64,000 nt of DNA from contig JABMLP010000007.1 in the NCBI GenBank assembly GCA_013176395.1, forward strand, positions 1,054,001-1,118,000, read 5' to 3'. Positions 37,122 to 47,865 of the stretch are shown piece by piece. Under the pieces are notes generated by a model, which saw nothing but the letters and a program-made list of their open reading frames with translations, did not search any database and had not been told where the DNA came from. Each line of letters starts with the position of its first letter. The first letter of the stretch is position 1. The stretch comes from Venturia oleaginea (Eukaryota; Ascomycota; Dothideomycetes; Venturiales; Venturiaceae). The translations under genes and the position numbers were made by a program.

Positions 37122-37836
37122 GATTGAAGACAAGGGATGTCGATGTTTTTTCACTGGTATGGCACAGAGAGGATCGTTGTTCATTAGCGGTCCTGTCTAT
37201 ATACTCTTGCTTATGCGATCGGGAGGCTGTGATGAGCGGAATGTTGCTGGAATCGAATATTGCTCAGAGATCGGATCCGTCCCCCACAGTTCTGTATCTG
37301 GAGGTGTAAGGTTGTTATCGGTTGCGAGTATGCCGCGTCGGGTAGTAGATCCGACGGGATGAATGAGGTCGGAATATGATGGAGTCTGTGTCTGTTCAGG
37401 AGGGCAAGACGGATTCGGAATATGTTCAAACAGGTTGATCAAAGAGGAAGAAGTGTGTATAAGTGCAGAGACGGAAAATGGATAATTTAAGCGATTACTC
37501 GATCGGGCAAGATAGGCCGCTTTGAGGCAAAGAAAGGCCGGGAACGGGAAATGGGTTGATAGTTCCTCTGTACCGAATGGGAAGACGAAAAGCATTTTAT
37601 CGTCATGGTGGAAATGGATGTAAAATAATTACTGGCTGGTGATTGTTAATGTTGGGTTGTGACGTGCTTGAGTTGGTAATCACACCATCTCGGGGTTGAT
37701 TGCGGCGGCAGATAACTCTCCGTGTTTGTAACAGACTTCTGAACAATGAATCAACCACGGCACATTGGCGAGTTGTGATGTCAGGTGATGCCGAATCTAG
37801 TATTCACATGTTTTCGCTTTTGTATTATGTAAACTA
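37122..37836. other. Intergenic region between MDR and monooxygenase genes
   Basis: This 715-bp stretch is upstream of the MDR gene and downstream of the monooxygenase gene, both on the minus strand. No gene is supported in it. Confidence 0.45.
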
Positions 37837-39515
37837 TCACGAAGCAGTACGCGCGCTTTTTCTCCGTACCTGCTGCTCTGGCTCAGCCTCTGCAGCTCTT
37901 TTCAATGAAACCTTCTTCGGGGTGCCATTGTTGTCGTTGCCATTCGGTTCGACTGGTATTTCATGGTCTTCCTTTGCGACACCTGCTCGCCATTGATATC
38001 TATAAGCAGCGTGATCTTTTCGAGGCACTTTCTGACCAGCAGTCTCATAGATATTCTCGCGGTAAGTGCCGCCATCAACAGCGTATTCATCGTGAAACAG
38101 CCCACGTTTGCGAAGCTCTGGTATCAACAACTCGATAACATCAACAAAAGTTCCCGGCTTGAGCGCATATGCCTGACAATTGTTAACCGTGGCCACGGGC
38201 AAGAAGCTGCGAGTACTCACAATGTTAAACCCATCGACATCGGCCTCGTCAATCCATCTCTCGAACTCGTCCGCTACTTGCTCCGGCGTACCTACGACCG
38301 TAGCTCCTAGCCCGCCGACAGTGATGTGTTTGGCTACTGTATGTTTTGTCCATTTCTTAACACTGGGAGAAGATTTCGACCATCCCTCGACAGCAGACCT
38401 GATGGCATTGGACTCGACATGTCTCAATTCCTGGTCATCCTCATACTGCGACAGATCGATCCCAGTCCAGCCACCGAATAGCGCCAAAGCTCCGTCAATA
38501 TCTCCATACTTTTGCAGATCTTCAAACTTCCTGCTGGCTTCTTCTTCAGTCCGCCCTATGATAGGACATATGAGAGCTAGAAATTTTACGCTTTGACGAT
38601 CGCGCCCAAATCTCTCTGATGCCTGCTGTCGAATGTCTGCGATGTTCTTCGCGACAACTACAGGGCTGTGGCCTGCGACAAAAATACCCTCTGCGTGCTG
38701 AGATGCAAACGCTTTTCCTGCCTTTGATGTGCCAGCTTGCAAGAGTACGGGAGTTCGCTGAGGAGATGGTTGGCAGATATGTGGGCCAGGAACTTTGTAG
38801 TATTTCCCCTCATGGTTGATTTCACGAACCAGTGCTGGGTCGGTATACACCCCAGTCTTGCGATTCAAGACAACCGCATCGTCGCGCCATGAGGATTGCC
38901 ATAGCTTGTACATGACTCTCAGGTACTCTTCTGCAATGTTGTATCTCTCGTCATGTTCCGGCTGCTCTGTTGCGCCCAAATTGCGTGCAGCAGAATCTAA
39001 ATAGCCAGTTACGATGTTCCACCCTAATCGCCCTCCAGTCAAATGATCAACAGTAGATAGGCGCCTCGCAAGATGGTAAGGCTGCTCGTATCTGCATTTG
39101 AATTAGTGAAGGAGTTTCTATCATAAGAGTGAAGAGCCTACGTCGTCGCAACTGTAACTCCGAACCCCAAATTCTTCGTTGCTGCCGCCATTGCTGGCAC
39201 AATTGACAACGGTTCATTGACGGGCCATTGAGCGCCGGATTTGATTGCTGCGGTCAGATTTCGTGGGCCTTGGTAGACGTCGTAACCTCCGAGGACATCT
39301 GCAATGAATATACCATGGAACTTCGCTTCTTCAAGGAGTTTTGCCAGCTTGACCCAGTGATGGATGTCATTGAAATCGGCCGATTCGTCGTCAGGATGTC
39401 GCCAGAGCCCAGGGCTCTGGTGTCCCGAGCAGCTCTCCACGAAAGCATTCAGCAGAAGCTGCTTCTTTGGGCGGCTGGCATTGCCATTGCCATTGATATT
39501 GGGATTTGTGGACAT
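37837..39515 (-). CDS. NtaA/SnaA/DszA-type FMN-dependent monooxygenase (bacterial luciferase-like)
   Basis: Three exons (39515-39142, 39091-38221, 38172-37837) give 526 residues. The first intron (50 nt) joins VATTYEQPYHLARRL. The second (38173-38220, 48 nt, GTGAGT ... GTTAAC ... TCAG) contains no stop and is a multiple of three. Removing it gives DGFNIAYALKPGTFVDV, the text expected for the family. Landmarks are LNAFVESCSGHQSPGLWRHP, FIADVLGG, STVDHLTGGRLGWNIVTGY and QAGTSKAGKAFASQHAEGIF. Such two-component enzymes use FMNH2 supplied by a separate reductase to cleave C-N or C-S bonds in nitrilotriacetate, pristinamycin or dibenzothiophene-sulfone-like substrates. The last ~60 residues are basic and polar with KRAAEAEPEQQVRRKSA, possibly a nuclear-type or disordered tail. 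Substrate unknown. It is divergent to the DUR3-like gene. Confidence 0.9.
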
Positions 39516-40627
39516 TGTGATGAAGATTGGACTGGCTGTGTACAAAGAACGAAGTAAAAGAGAGAATCATGAACAGGTGCAGAGGTTTCTAGGAAACTCA
39601 GACGCGAAGTTAGGTCAGATTAACTAGCATCGTTTGCTGCGAGGGCCCTGACAGACATTATTACGGCAGAAAACAGGAAGCGTGACAATCTGGTGGAATT
39701 CAGGATCTACTCCTGGGTGTAGCGCACACAGTTCTGCATGACGTGCTCATGCCGCTCGAGTTCAAAGCTGCCATCGGTGCCATGGACAGTATTGATGGTG
39801 TTTGTATGGAGGTGGACATGGGAGATCGACTATCACACCATCCAGCGTAAGGATTGCGTATAGAGTCACCGCATGAACTCCGGTTGTCCCCAAGAATAGC
39901 AAGCAAGACGACGTCGAGCGCTCCTTGCAGAGCAGAATTGTGCCGGTTGAAGGGTCCATCTGTTGTTGACTCTACCCCAAGTGGTGGTGGGAGTAAAGTT
40001 AAGGCAGAGACGAAGAGAAGACGGGTGCTGACTAACGTGACTAGTCCACTACTGGATACAAGTACTACATCTTCCACTCCATTATTCCATTGAGAACTCT
40101 TGATCTCCATCGAGAACTCTTGATCTCCATCGAGGCATCAACCTTTGTTGCCTGATGAGATGCTTACAGATGCTTGGGTTTTGACCATGAAGAGTGCCAT
40201 ACCCGCGGGATCCTATCAACTGTCTTCATTCATTTCGCCTTCTTCTCGTTTGTCGGACATGAGCGCTTGCAAAGCGCGCTCAACCAGAAATCCATCATCA
40301 CACCATTGTAGATCGCTCTTGCATCTTTCCCAAGATCTCTAATATCCCTGCTAATTGCTTCGCTTGCGTCTGAATATACAGACTTACTACTCCCGGATGA
40401 GACAGGGTTGGTTCCGGCCTATTAGTCCTCTCTAGATGGACTTCTCGGGCTTTCTCACAAGATAATAGATACCGAATACAAATTGCCTGAAGAACACCTG
40501 CCCGATTTATAGATCCTCAAGCTCCAAATTTGACCATTTGTTCTTACGTGTGTGACCTCTGAGCATTCTTACATCTGCCTGCATCCCCACTGCGACCGTA
40601 GTCTCACGCACCGCAGCATCGGGATTC
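39516..40627. promoter_or_regulatory. Shared upstream region of the monooxygenase and DUR3-like genes
   Basis: A 1.1-kb spacer between divergent starts. It contains two HGATAR matches (AGATAA at 40460 and a TGATAG on the minus strand at 40213-40218), compatible with nitrogen control by an AreA-type factor but too few to be significant. A perfect 20-bp tandem duplication lies at 40092-40131. No gene is supported inside it. Confidence 0.35.
40092..40131 (+). repeat. Perfect 20-bp tandem duplication
   Basis: The 20-mer GAGAACTCTTGATCTCCATC occurs twice in direct succession with no mismatch, followed by the start of a third copy (GAG). It lies about 500 bp upstream of the DUR3-like start codon. 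Confidence 0.9.
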
Positions 40628-42986
40628 ATGTCGTTTTCTGTGTACCCTCGGGATGGACGCGCCTCCCCCACCTCTATTGAGCCTCCTTTGTCCCAGGCCG
40701 TTGGTTATGTGATCGTCGTGGGAATTGGGCTGATCATAGCCTTTGGCATGGTCTTCGTGACCCGTCTGCTCAAGCAAACTGTGGGAGAAGACAACGAGAA
40801 GACGGAGATGTAAGCATTTGGCCCTCTTGATAATGATACAGCTAATTTGTTTATCAGGTTTATGACAGCAAACCGCTCTGTTAGGACTGGCCTCACAGCA
40901 TCAGCTGTGATATCCGGTTGGTTGTGGTCAACAGCAATGCTGGGTAGCAGTCTGGTAGGCTATACTGGTGGAATAGCAGGACCTTTTTGTAAGGCGCTTC
41001 ACCTCGATACTTCGCACAACAATCGCTGATTTTTGTCAAATTCCGCAGGGTTCGCAGCTGGCTGCTCTCCGATGATCGTGTTTTTTGCTCTACTAGGAAT
41101 CAGCTGTAAGAGGAAAATTCCAGAAGCCCATACTCTGCTGGAAATCATTCGCATTCGATATGGTAAGTTTCCATGAAGAACTGCGAGGCTATGTCCGCTC
41201 AAACGAATCAGGAAATTTCGCCCATATTGTTTGGATGTTTCTTTGCCTGGTTAACAACATCATCGCATGCGCAAATATGCTTTTGGGGGCATCCGCTGCG
41301 ATTTCAGCGCAAGTTTTAGCACGCCTAGAACGATAGACATCGAAGAGCTAATAACTTATAGCATGACTGGCGTGCATGTGATTGCGGCTACTTTTCTTCT
41401 TCCTGTCGGAGTCGCCTTGTAAGTTCCATATACTCTCACAGCAATCAAAGCAAACTGATTTTGTATTGCAGATACACCTTTGTGGGGGGGATCAAGGCAA
41501 CTTTCCTCACGGATTATATGCACACATTTATCATCATGATTATCTTGTGCTACTTCTCCGTCAAGGCGTGGACTGTACCTGAAGTCGGTTCCATCAGTAC
41601 TCTGTACGATCTGGTCCAGGCATCCTCGATTCGAAATCCGATCGCGACTAACCAAGGTGGGTCATACTTCACGATGACAGCGAAGAACAGCATTCTCTTC
41701 GGAATCCTGCATCTATGCGCCAATTTTGGCCTTGTGATCATGGATACATCTTTTTTCATCAAGGCCTTCTCAGCATCACCAAAAGCTGTCGTTCCTGGTT
41801 ATGTGATTGGAGGCATTGCATACTTCGGCATCCCGTTCGCCATTGGAACCCTGGCCTCTTCTGTTGTGCTGGGGCTGGAGAACAATCCAATTTTCCCAAC
41901 TTATCCTAGGCGCATGTCTTCGTTGGAGGTGAGCAATGGTCTAGTGCTTCCGTACTTTGCAATCACCATAGCTGGAAAAGGGGGTGCCGCAGGTATCACC
42001 TTGATCACGTTCATGGCAGTCACGTCTACTCTGAGTGCCCAGGTTATTGCAGTCAGTTCGATCATCTCTTTCGACATTTACCGAACATATTTCAATCGCG
42101 CGGCTACCGATAGAGATGTGATCCGATGGTCTCACTTTGGCGTCATCTTCTTTGCAATCTTCGCTGCCGCTTTCAGCACCATGCTGCACTATGTGGGTGT
42201 TGACCTCGGCTGGACGCTGTACATGCTCGGCGTTCTTACCTGTCCTGGAATCTTCCCAACCGTCTTTGCCATCTTATGGAGGAGACAGAATGCTGTTGCT
42301 GCCATTGTATCTCCCTTACTTGGCATGGCTACCGGTATCGCAGTTTGGCTTGGATCTGCCTCTGCCCTGTACGGAGAAGTCACAGTACTCACCACTGGAT
42401 CAACACTACCCTGTGTTTACGGCACTGTGGCTTCTGCATTCTCGCCTATCATCTACTCGGTCATACTGTCCATCTTCAGGCCGCAAAATTTCGACTGGGC
42501 GGATTTCCAAAAAGAAAAACTTGCGTTTGATATCGTCGAAACTTCGGGTCATCAGAGCCAAGCTGTATTAGAAGCAGTGGAAATATTGGCAGACAATGTG
42601 GATCAGCAGAGGGAACTGAAGAGATGGGGTAGGATCAGTGCCTACTGGGCCATTGCAACCTTTCTAGGCCATTGGGTCTTGTGGCCTCTACCTATGTATG
42701 CCTCTAAATACATCTTCAGCAAAGCGGTGTGTTTCTCCATTCCTATTTCTGAGGTGGTGGGACTAATACTAGACAGTTCTATTCGGCATGGCTCGTCATT
42801 GCCATCATCTGGCTGTGGTGCACGCTGTTCATTGCTGGGTTTTATCCACTCATTGATGGTCGAGACCAGATTATGGCCGTCTTTCGAGCCCTTGGACAAA
42901 AGAAACAGAGCAAGGCGCCAACAGAATCCAGCGGCGCCAGTTCTGTTCAAGGTGTCAAGGTAGACCCCGAGAAATCTACGCTTTGA
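40628..42986 (+). CDS. DUR3: DUR3-like urea/solute:sodium symporter family transporter
   Basis: Seven exons (40628-40809, 40858-40988, 41049-41162, 41212-41308, 41362-41418, 41472-42726, 42777-42986) encode 681 residues. Six introns of 48-60 nt all restore the family frame. The fourth has a GC donor (GCAAGT ... CTAATAAC ... TATAG) and gives SAAISAMTGVHV. The protein has about 15 membrane spans, with SSS-family text such as FMTANRSVRTGLTASAVIS, WLWSTAMLGSS, ALYTFVGGIKATFLTDYMHT, MDTSFFIKAFSASP and FMAVTSTLSAQVIAVSSI. Dur3 proteins in the plasma membrane take up urea and polyamines and are usually under nitrogen repression. A purine-derivative or other substrate is possible, as fungi carry several paralogues. 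The divergent monooxygenase and the downstream hydrolase suggest uptake of a nitrogen compound. Confidence 0.92.
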
Positions 42987-43387
42987 AGTATCGTGCGATG
43001 ATTGGCGGTTTGCAGCAAAGGAAGGCATTTTTGGGCGGTATTGTTCTGCTTTTCAATGATACACCATGATAACAAAATAGTCAGAGTACGGATATAGAGC
43101 AGTATAAATCACAGCGGAGTCAGTCCGTATATACTGTAGTAGAGAAACGGTGACTTGGTCTTGAATCCCACAATTGGCGTGTTCACTGGTAAGCGCACTG
43201 CGCGCAATAGATTGACGAGGATGAGTTTTGGATTGATCAATCCTGCAGACAGCGATCTTCCTGGTTCGGGTTCGGGCCTTATTAGATAATATCCGGATTG
43301 AAAAAGAACAGTGACGAAGCGGGGTATATCAGATCTCCCTCCCCCACCAATGGCTCACACGAACAAACAACTATTAGACTCGAAATC

Positions 43388-44312
43388 ATGGCCGCGAAGT
43401 CCGACAATTACCTTGCCAAACCCTCCGGTGCCTGCTGCCTTCAAGGCAACATCCACAAAGGCACTCCAAAAGGCAAGCACGTAACCATCGCTGGTCTAGA
43501 GACCTACATTACGACTCCAGAGAAACCCAACGGTAACGTCATCATTTATTACCCAGATGTCTACGGTCTCTTCAACAATGGCCTACTTATAATGGATGGG
43601 TTTGCCAATGCGGGATATTTGACATTGGGGTTGGACTATTTCCAGGGCGATCCTATTTACAAGTATAGAACGGAGGATGGGAAGAATGCTGAGGGGTTTG
43701 ATATGGGGGCGTGGTTGGATAAGCACGTTAAAGGTGCCGCGAATGTGACGCCGGCGTGGGTTGAGGCTGTGACGAAGGAGTATAAAAAGGATGGGGTGAA
43801 GTTCGCTTGTGTTGGGTATGTCGAATGCAATTCGTGCTGTTGAAACGATTGAGCTAACGATCAAAAGTTATTGCTTCGGTGCACCGTATGTGATGGATGG
43901 TTTGGCTGGGGATTTATTTGCCGCTGGAGCTTTTGCGCACCCGGCTTTCTTGTACGAGCATCATTTTGAGAATATCAAGAGTAAGTCCTTTATATTACTA
44001 TCCTGTGTGGTCATGCTCACTCTGATTATCGTAGAACCCCTCTTCCTTTCTTGCGCAGAAACAGACCATACCTTCGGACCCGAAGCAAGGAACAAAGCCA
44101 TCGACATCCTCATCAAAGATAAGAAACCTTACCAAGCCCAAGTCTTCTCAGGCGTGGCGCATGGTTTTGCGCTCAGGTGTAATCTGGATGTTCCTTATGA
44201 GCGTGAGTTGTCTCGTCCGATTGTCGTGAATATGCTAACCTGAGTAGGATATGTCAAGGAGCAAAGCTTGAAGAATATAGTTGACTATTTTGACTTCTAT
44301 CTGTCGCAGTAG
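43388..44312 (+). CDS. Dienelactone hydrolase family protein
   Basis: Four exons (43388-43815, 43868-43980, 44035-44202, 44248-44312) give 257 residues. Introns are 52, 54 and 45 nt with GTATGT/GTAAGT/GTGAGT donors; the first and third have GCTAAC branches. The alpha/beta-hydrolase triad of the family is visible: Cys145 in GYCFGAPYV, Asp191 in AETDHTF and His223 in GVAHGFALR. Other family text is IYYPDVYGLFNNGLLIMDGFA and VKEQSLKNIVDYFDFYL. No signal peptide is present, so it is probably cytosolic. These enzymes open lactones or small esters in aromatic degradation and other catabolic routes. The gene starts 401 bp after the DUR3-like gene on the same strand, which fits co-regulation but does not prove it. 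Confidence 0.92.
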
Positions 44313-45950
44313 GGAAAGTAAGATGGATGTATGCAGTTTTGCGGGTATAGCATCAGTATAGCTACGAAAACAATGGACAATGTTTCAGCTGAGTGGTCCT
44401 TGTTGGCTCCTGCCTTTTTTTTTCCTTTTTTTTTTTTTTTTTTCGGGGCCCCGTTCATTGCGCCGGCGATGTTGATCCACATACAGTCTCTTTCTACCGC
44501 TTACAGATAGGAACCAGTCTGCCGATTCTTTGGCAGGGACAGGGATTTCTTGGCTACAACAATCAACATCTCCTCTAATCATTCCACGTACGGCCAAAGA
44601 ATCAAGAGAACTCGAGTCCCCGTTCGCTCACTCACAGATAAGCTTGATATCGGCGGACTAGTAGTTGGGTGGGTGACCACCAGCGAATCCCCGCTGTTGT
44701 ATGTCTCTATTTTTTCATTGTCTATGTTAGCTTTTTGTATTTTTGCCACTCTGGGCATCCTCCCTCTACAAGCTTACTAGCTTTGAGACCTTCTCGTCGC
44801 CTTATATGACCAACGCCAAATCACTCGATATACAAATGGAAAACACTCTCTCCTGGACGTGTAAGTAAAACCGAACTTTTACAACCCTACTTTCCGCATA
44901 GTTTACTGATTTCGAAGCAAGCAATTGATATATTTAGGTTTATTATGACGTAAACCAACTCCGATGCTTGCGCCAAACCATGTGACCATATATATGATTG
45001 TCGTAGTCTTAGATTGAGGGGCTGTGAATGTATTTGGTAACTAATATGTAGATGGAGTGACTGTATGTGAGATGTTGAAAAAAAGGTCGTTCCATTACAA
45101 TAGTATCAAATGAATAATTCGATCCGAAAGTTCAACTCAAGATAAATCGAATAGTCAACCATCTAAACCTGCAGTATGCTGAAAACCCAACCAAGGTCCG
45201 AAACTGTCCTGCTTACTCGTGACCAAGCAACTCCTAACACGAATCAGCAGCTCGTCAACGCCCAAAGCCATCCCCAACCCAATCTTACCTCGACTCGTTG
45301 ATGGAACCTTCCAATTCCCTTCCAATCTCCCTGTCCATCGACTTGGAAGAAAAAGAAAAAGGAGAAGACAATACCCATAGGTAACCCGGACAAAGAACAG
45401 AAATAGGCTCGAGCCACTTAAAATTGTACTTCAGATCGTAGCTTCAGGCTGACAAAGCCTCGAAGTGTTGATAGGGCAGTGATTCGCGCGCAAGCAACAA
45501 TTCAAAAGGTCATACTTGGGTTTTCTTGCAGGGTTCAAATATATTCTACAGACATACATCTAGGAGGCCAACGTCAATGCAGTGTGAAATTGGCATTCAG
45601 AACGAGTCATCGAACGCTGTTGTATCGTCTTTGATTCCTTAGATGTGGATGGATGCAGCGTTTCTCATTGGGCGAGATCTTCGTACCCAGCAGTCATTGT
45701 GTTTGTGGTTATCACCACTGTTTTGCAAGATATCGTACGCCTCAGAGAAAAAATGGTTGCTCAGAGACTCTTTTTAAGAGCGTGCAGATTGAATCACCTC
45801 TTCATGCTGAAGCCCAGCGCGACAAACCGTAACAACGAGATCCATTCAGTTCTGAACCTGTTGAACATCTCGTCGTGCTTGCGAAGTTCTGTAGAGAGAA
45901 ATTCTTAGTAAATCAGTGGGTATCTTATTAGGTGTTGATAAAATGTCACC
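44313..45950. other. 1.6-kb gene-free region with a pyrimidine tract
   Basis: No gene is supported on either strand. A long T tract interrupted only by CC lies at 44416-44444 and makes antisense frames look lysine-rich. The remainder is AT-leaning intergenic DNA, including the 3' flank of the RPA34 gene on the right. Confidence 0.45.
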
Positions 45951-47401
45951 CTACGCCCGCCCCTTTTCTCTCTTCCTCTTTTTCTCCTTGTCCTTTTTTT
46001 TTGGTGTCTCCACACCATTCGACTTTGCGGATGCGTTCACGCTCGACGAGCTAGGAGCCAAGTCCTTGCTCTTTTTTGGTGTCCCATTCGAACTTATGAC
46101 ACCCTCCATCGCATCTTCCGTGCCCGCTCGGTGCTTTTCCTTCTTCTTTTTCTTCTTCTCCACAGGAACGCCATCATCATCCCTTTCTTTTCGCTTCTTG
46201 CCCACATTCGGAGCTGTAGAAGAAGAAGAAGACTTTGCGCGTTTTGAAGCAGGTTCTTCGGCATCAGAAGATCCAATGTGTCCTAAATCTCCCGTGCCAG
46301 CACCAGTGGGTCGATATCTCATCTTCAGCCCTTTCGGTTGCTCCCTCTTTGCCCTCTTTTGTACTGTGAACTGTGGTTCTTGCGGTATCGTCGTTACAGC
46401 ACTTGACGGTATTCCAGCTTCTAATTGTGGGATAGTAGGTAGCTTGACCAGTTGTCGTAGATGAACAATCTTTTGTACTTCTGCAAGCTGAGGCTTGAAG
46501 CCACTTTCGTCTGGTAGAAAAATTGATGTCGTCGATCGCGCCGTGTCTTCGGTTGTGAATGAGTAGTCTACATCTTTATGTGTTATGACAGACGCTCCCT
46601 CGACAAGTTTGTCCAGGGCAAGTTCTTTCAGAGACGAGAGGGGCACGTTTGCTGGCGCTGTGATGTGCCATATCTGTTTCTCGGCTGTGGTCTGTGATGG
46701 GAAGAAGTCTGTTGATTTGGATGTGGAGGAGTTTACAGACTCGAAGTTACGAGGAGGTTGGAAGGCGGGGGCAGGACGAGTCTCGGATACGTGAGAAGTG
46801 GGAGCTGTTGCTGGGTGCGGGCGAGAATCAGCGGCTGGGCCCTTTCCCCTATGTTAATATTAGTATAGTTTGTTCTTCTTCCATAGCTCGCAACTCACTT
46901 GTTTGTTGGCGCAACAATGGAGATGCCAGATGACGAGTCGCTATCGTCGTCGGAGCTGTCGTCCTTCTCTTTCTCCGTCTCGCTTTCACTCTCACTGGCA
47001 CCGGTACTCTTCAATACAGCCTTTGTAGGTTTCCCATTGCTCTTGGTCGTTTCTGAATCGCTCTTTTCGCTTTCCTCGCTGCTACTTTCTTCTTCGCTAG
47101 AAGCCTCGACCACTGCGGCTTCTGGCTGGACCGTAACCTTCTTTTCTGGCGCCTGTTTCTTTGCTACATGCTCCTTCGTTTTTGCTACGGGCTCCTTCTT
47201 CTTCGCCACGGTTTCCTTTGCTATAAAAGGGGGCGCTGGAGTGTCTTCGTCTTCATCGCTGCTGTCCTTGATAAATTCACTGCTCAATTGCACTTTTGCG
47301 GGAGGAGATTTCCGTTTCGTCTTCGAGGATTTGATGGCAGGAATAGGTTTTGATTTGGATACAGGCTTTGCAGGCTTTTCGGCCTTTTCCGGTTTCGCCA
47401 T
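45951..47401 (-). CDS. RPA34: RNA polymerase I subunit RPA34 (A34.5)
   Basis: Exons 47401-46899 and 46848-45951 give 466 residues. The 50-nt intron has a GTGAGT donor, a CTAAT branch and an ACATAG acceptor. An upstream TTG at 47461 is in frame, but the first ATG with good context is at 47401. The N-terminal third is a Lys/Pro/Ser region followed by acidic serine clusters (SSEEESSSEESEKSDSE), typical of casein-kinase-2-modified nucleolar proteins. The RPA34 domain follows (QIWHITAPANVPLSSLKEL and HLRQLVKLPTIPQLEAG). The C-terminus is Lys-rich (KKKKKKEKHR, KKKDKEKKRKREK), as in fungal A34.5 and human CAST/PAF49. With Rpa49 it forms the TFIIF-like heterodimer of Pol I in the nucleolus. Low-complexity ends make exact homology hard to judge by eye. 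Confidence 0.8.
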
Positions 47402-47865
47402 TGTAATCGTCGCGTTGTTGCTGGTTGGACTTGCGATGCTCAAACTTTTTTTGGCTGGCAAATTTAGCGCGACGCGGTACGGAGCTACCCGTATCTACAT
47501 GGTCTTCATTTCTCACTCAACCTTACCTCTGCTCCTTTATTCGACCATCTCCCGACAATATTTCTTATGACGGACTTACAATCGGTTCGGATTGAGGAAG
47601 TTATCATACAACACTGCGCTGCCTACTAATACCATGTACCCTTACACCCATAGCCCAGAGACGCATATCCATACCGTCCATCAAAGACCAGCAAAGACTC
47701 CGAAACGCTGGCATGCCCAAATAATTGATCCGTCATAGAAGATAAACCCTCCCTATCCCAGCATCAGAATATCATACATACTCGAAAACCATCACGCCAA
47801 CACTTCCAAGAACATCATCTCACACGCCAAACAAGTCGCCATTCAAAAGACAACATCACCCCTTA
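47402..47865. other. RPA34 upstream and apsB 3' region
   Basis: A 464-bp spacer between two minus-strand genes. No gene was seen. Confidence 0.5.

Noticed and set aside
44416..44444. Long T tract as a terminator or element tail
   Set aside because: It is a simple pyrimidine run in intergenic DNA about 100 bp after the hydrolase gene; no element boundary or target duplication was seen.
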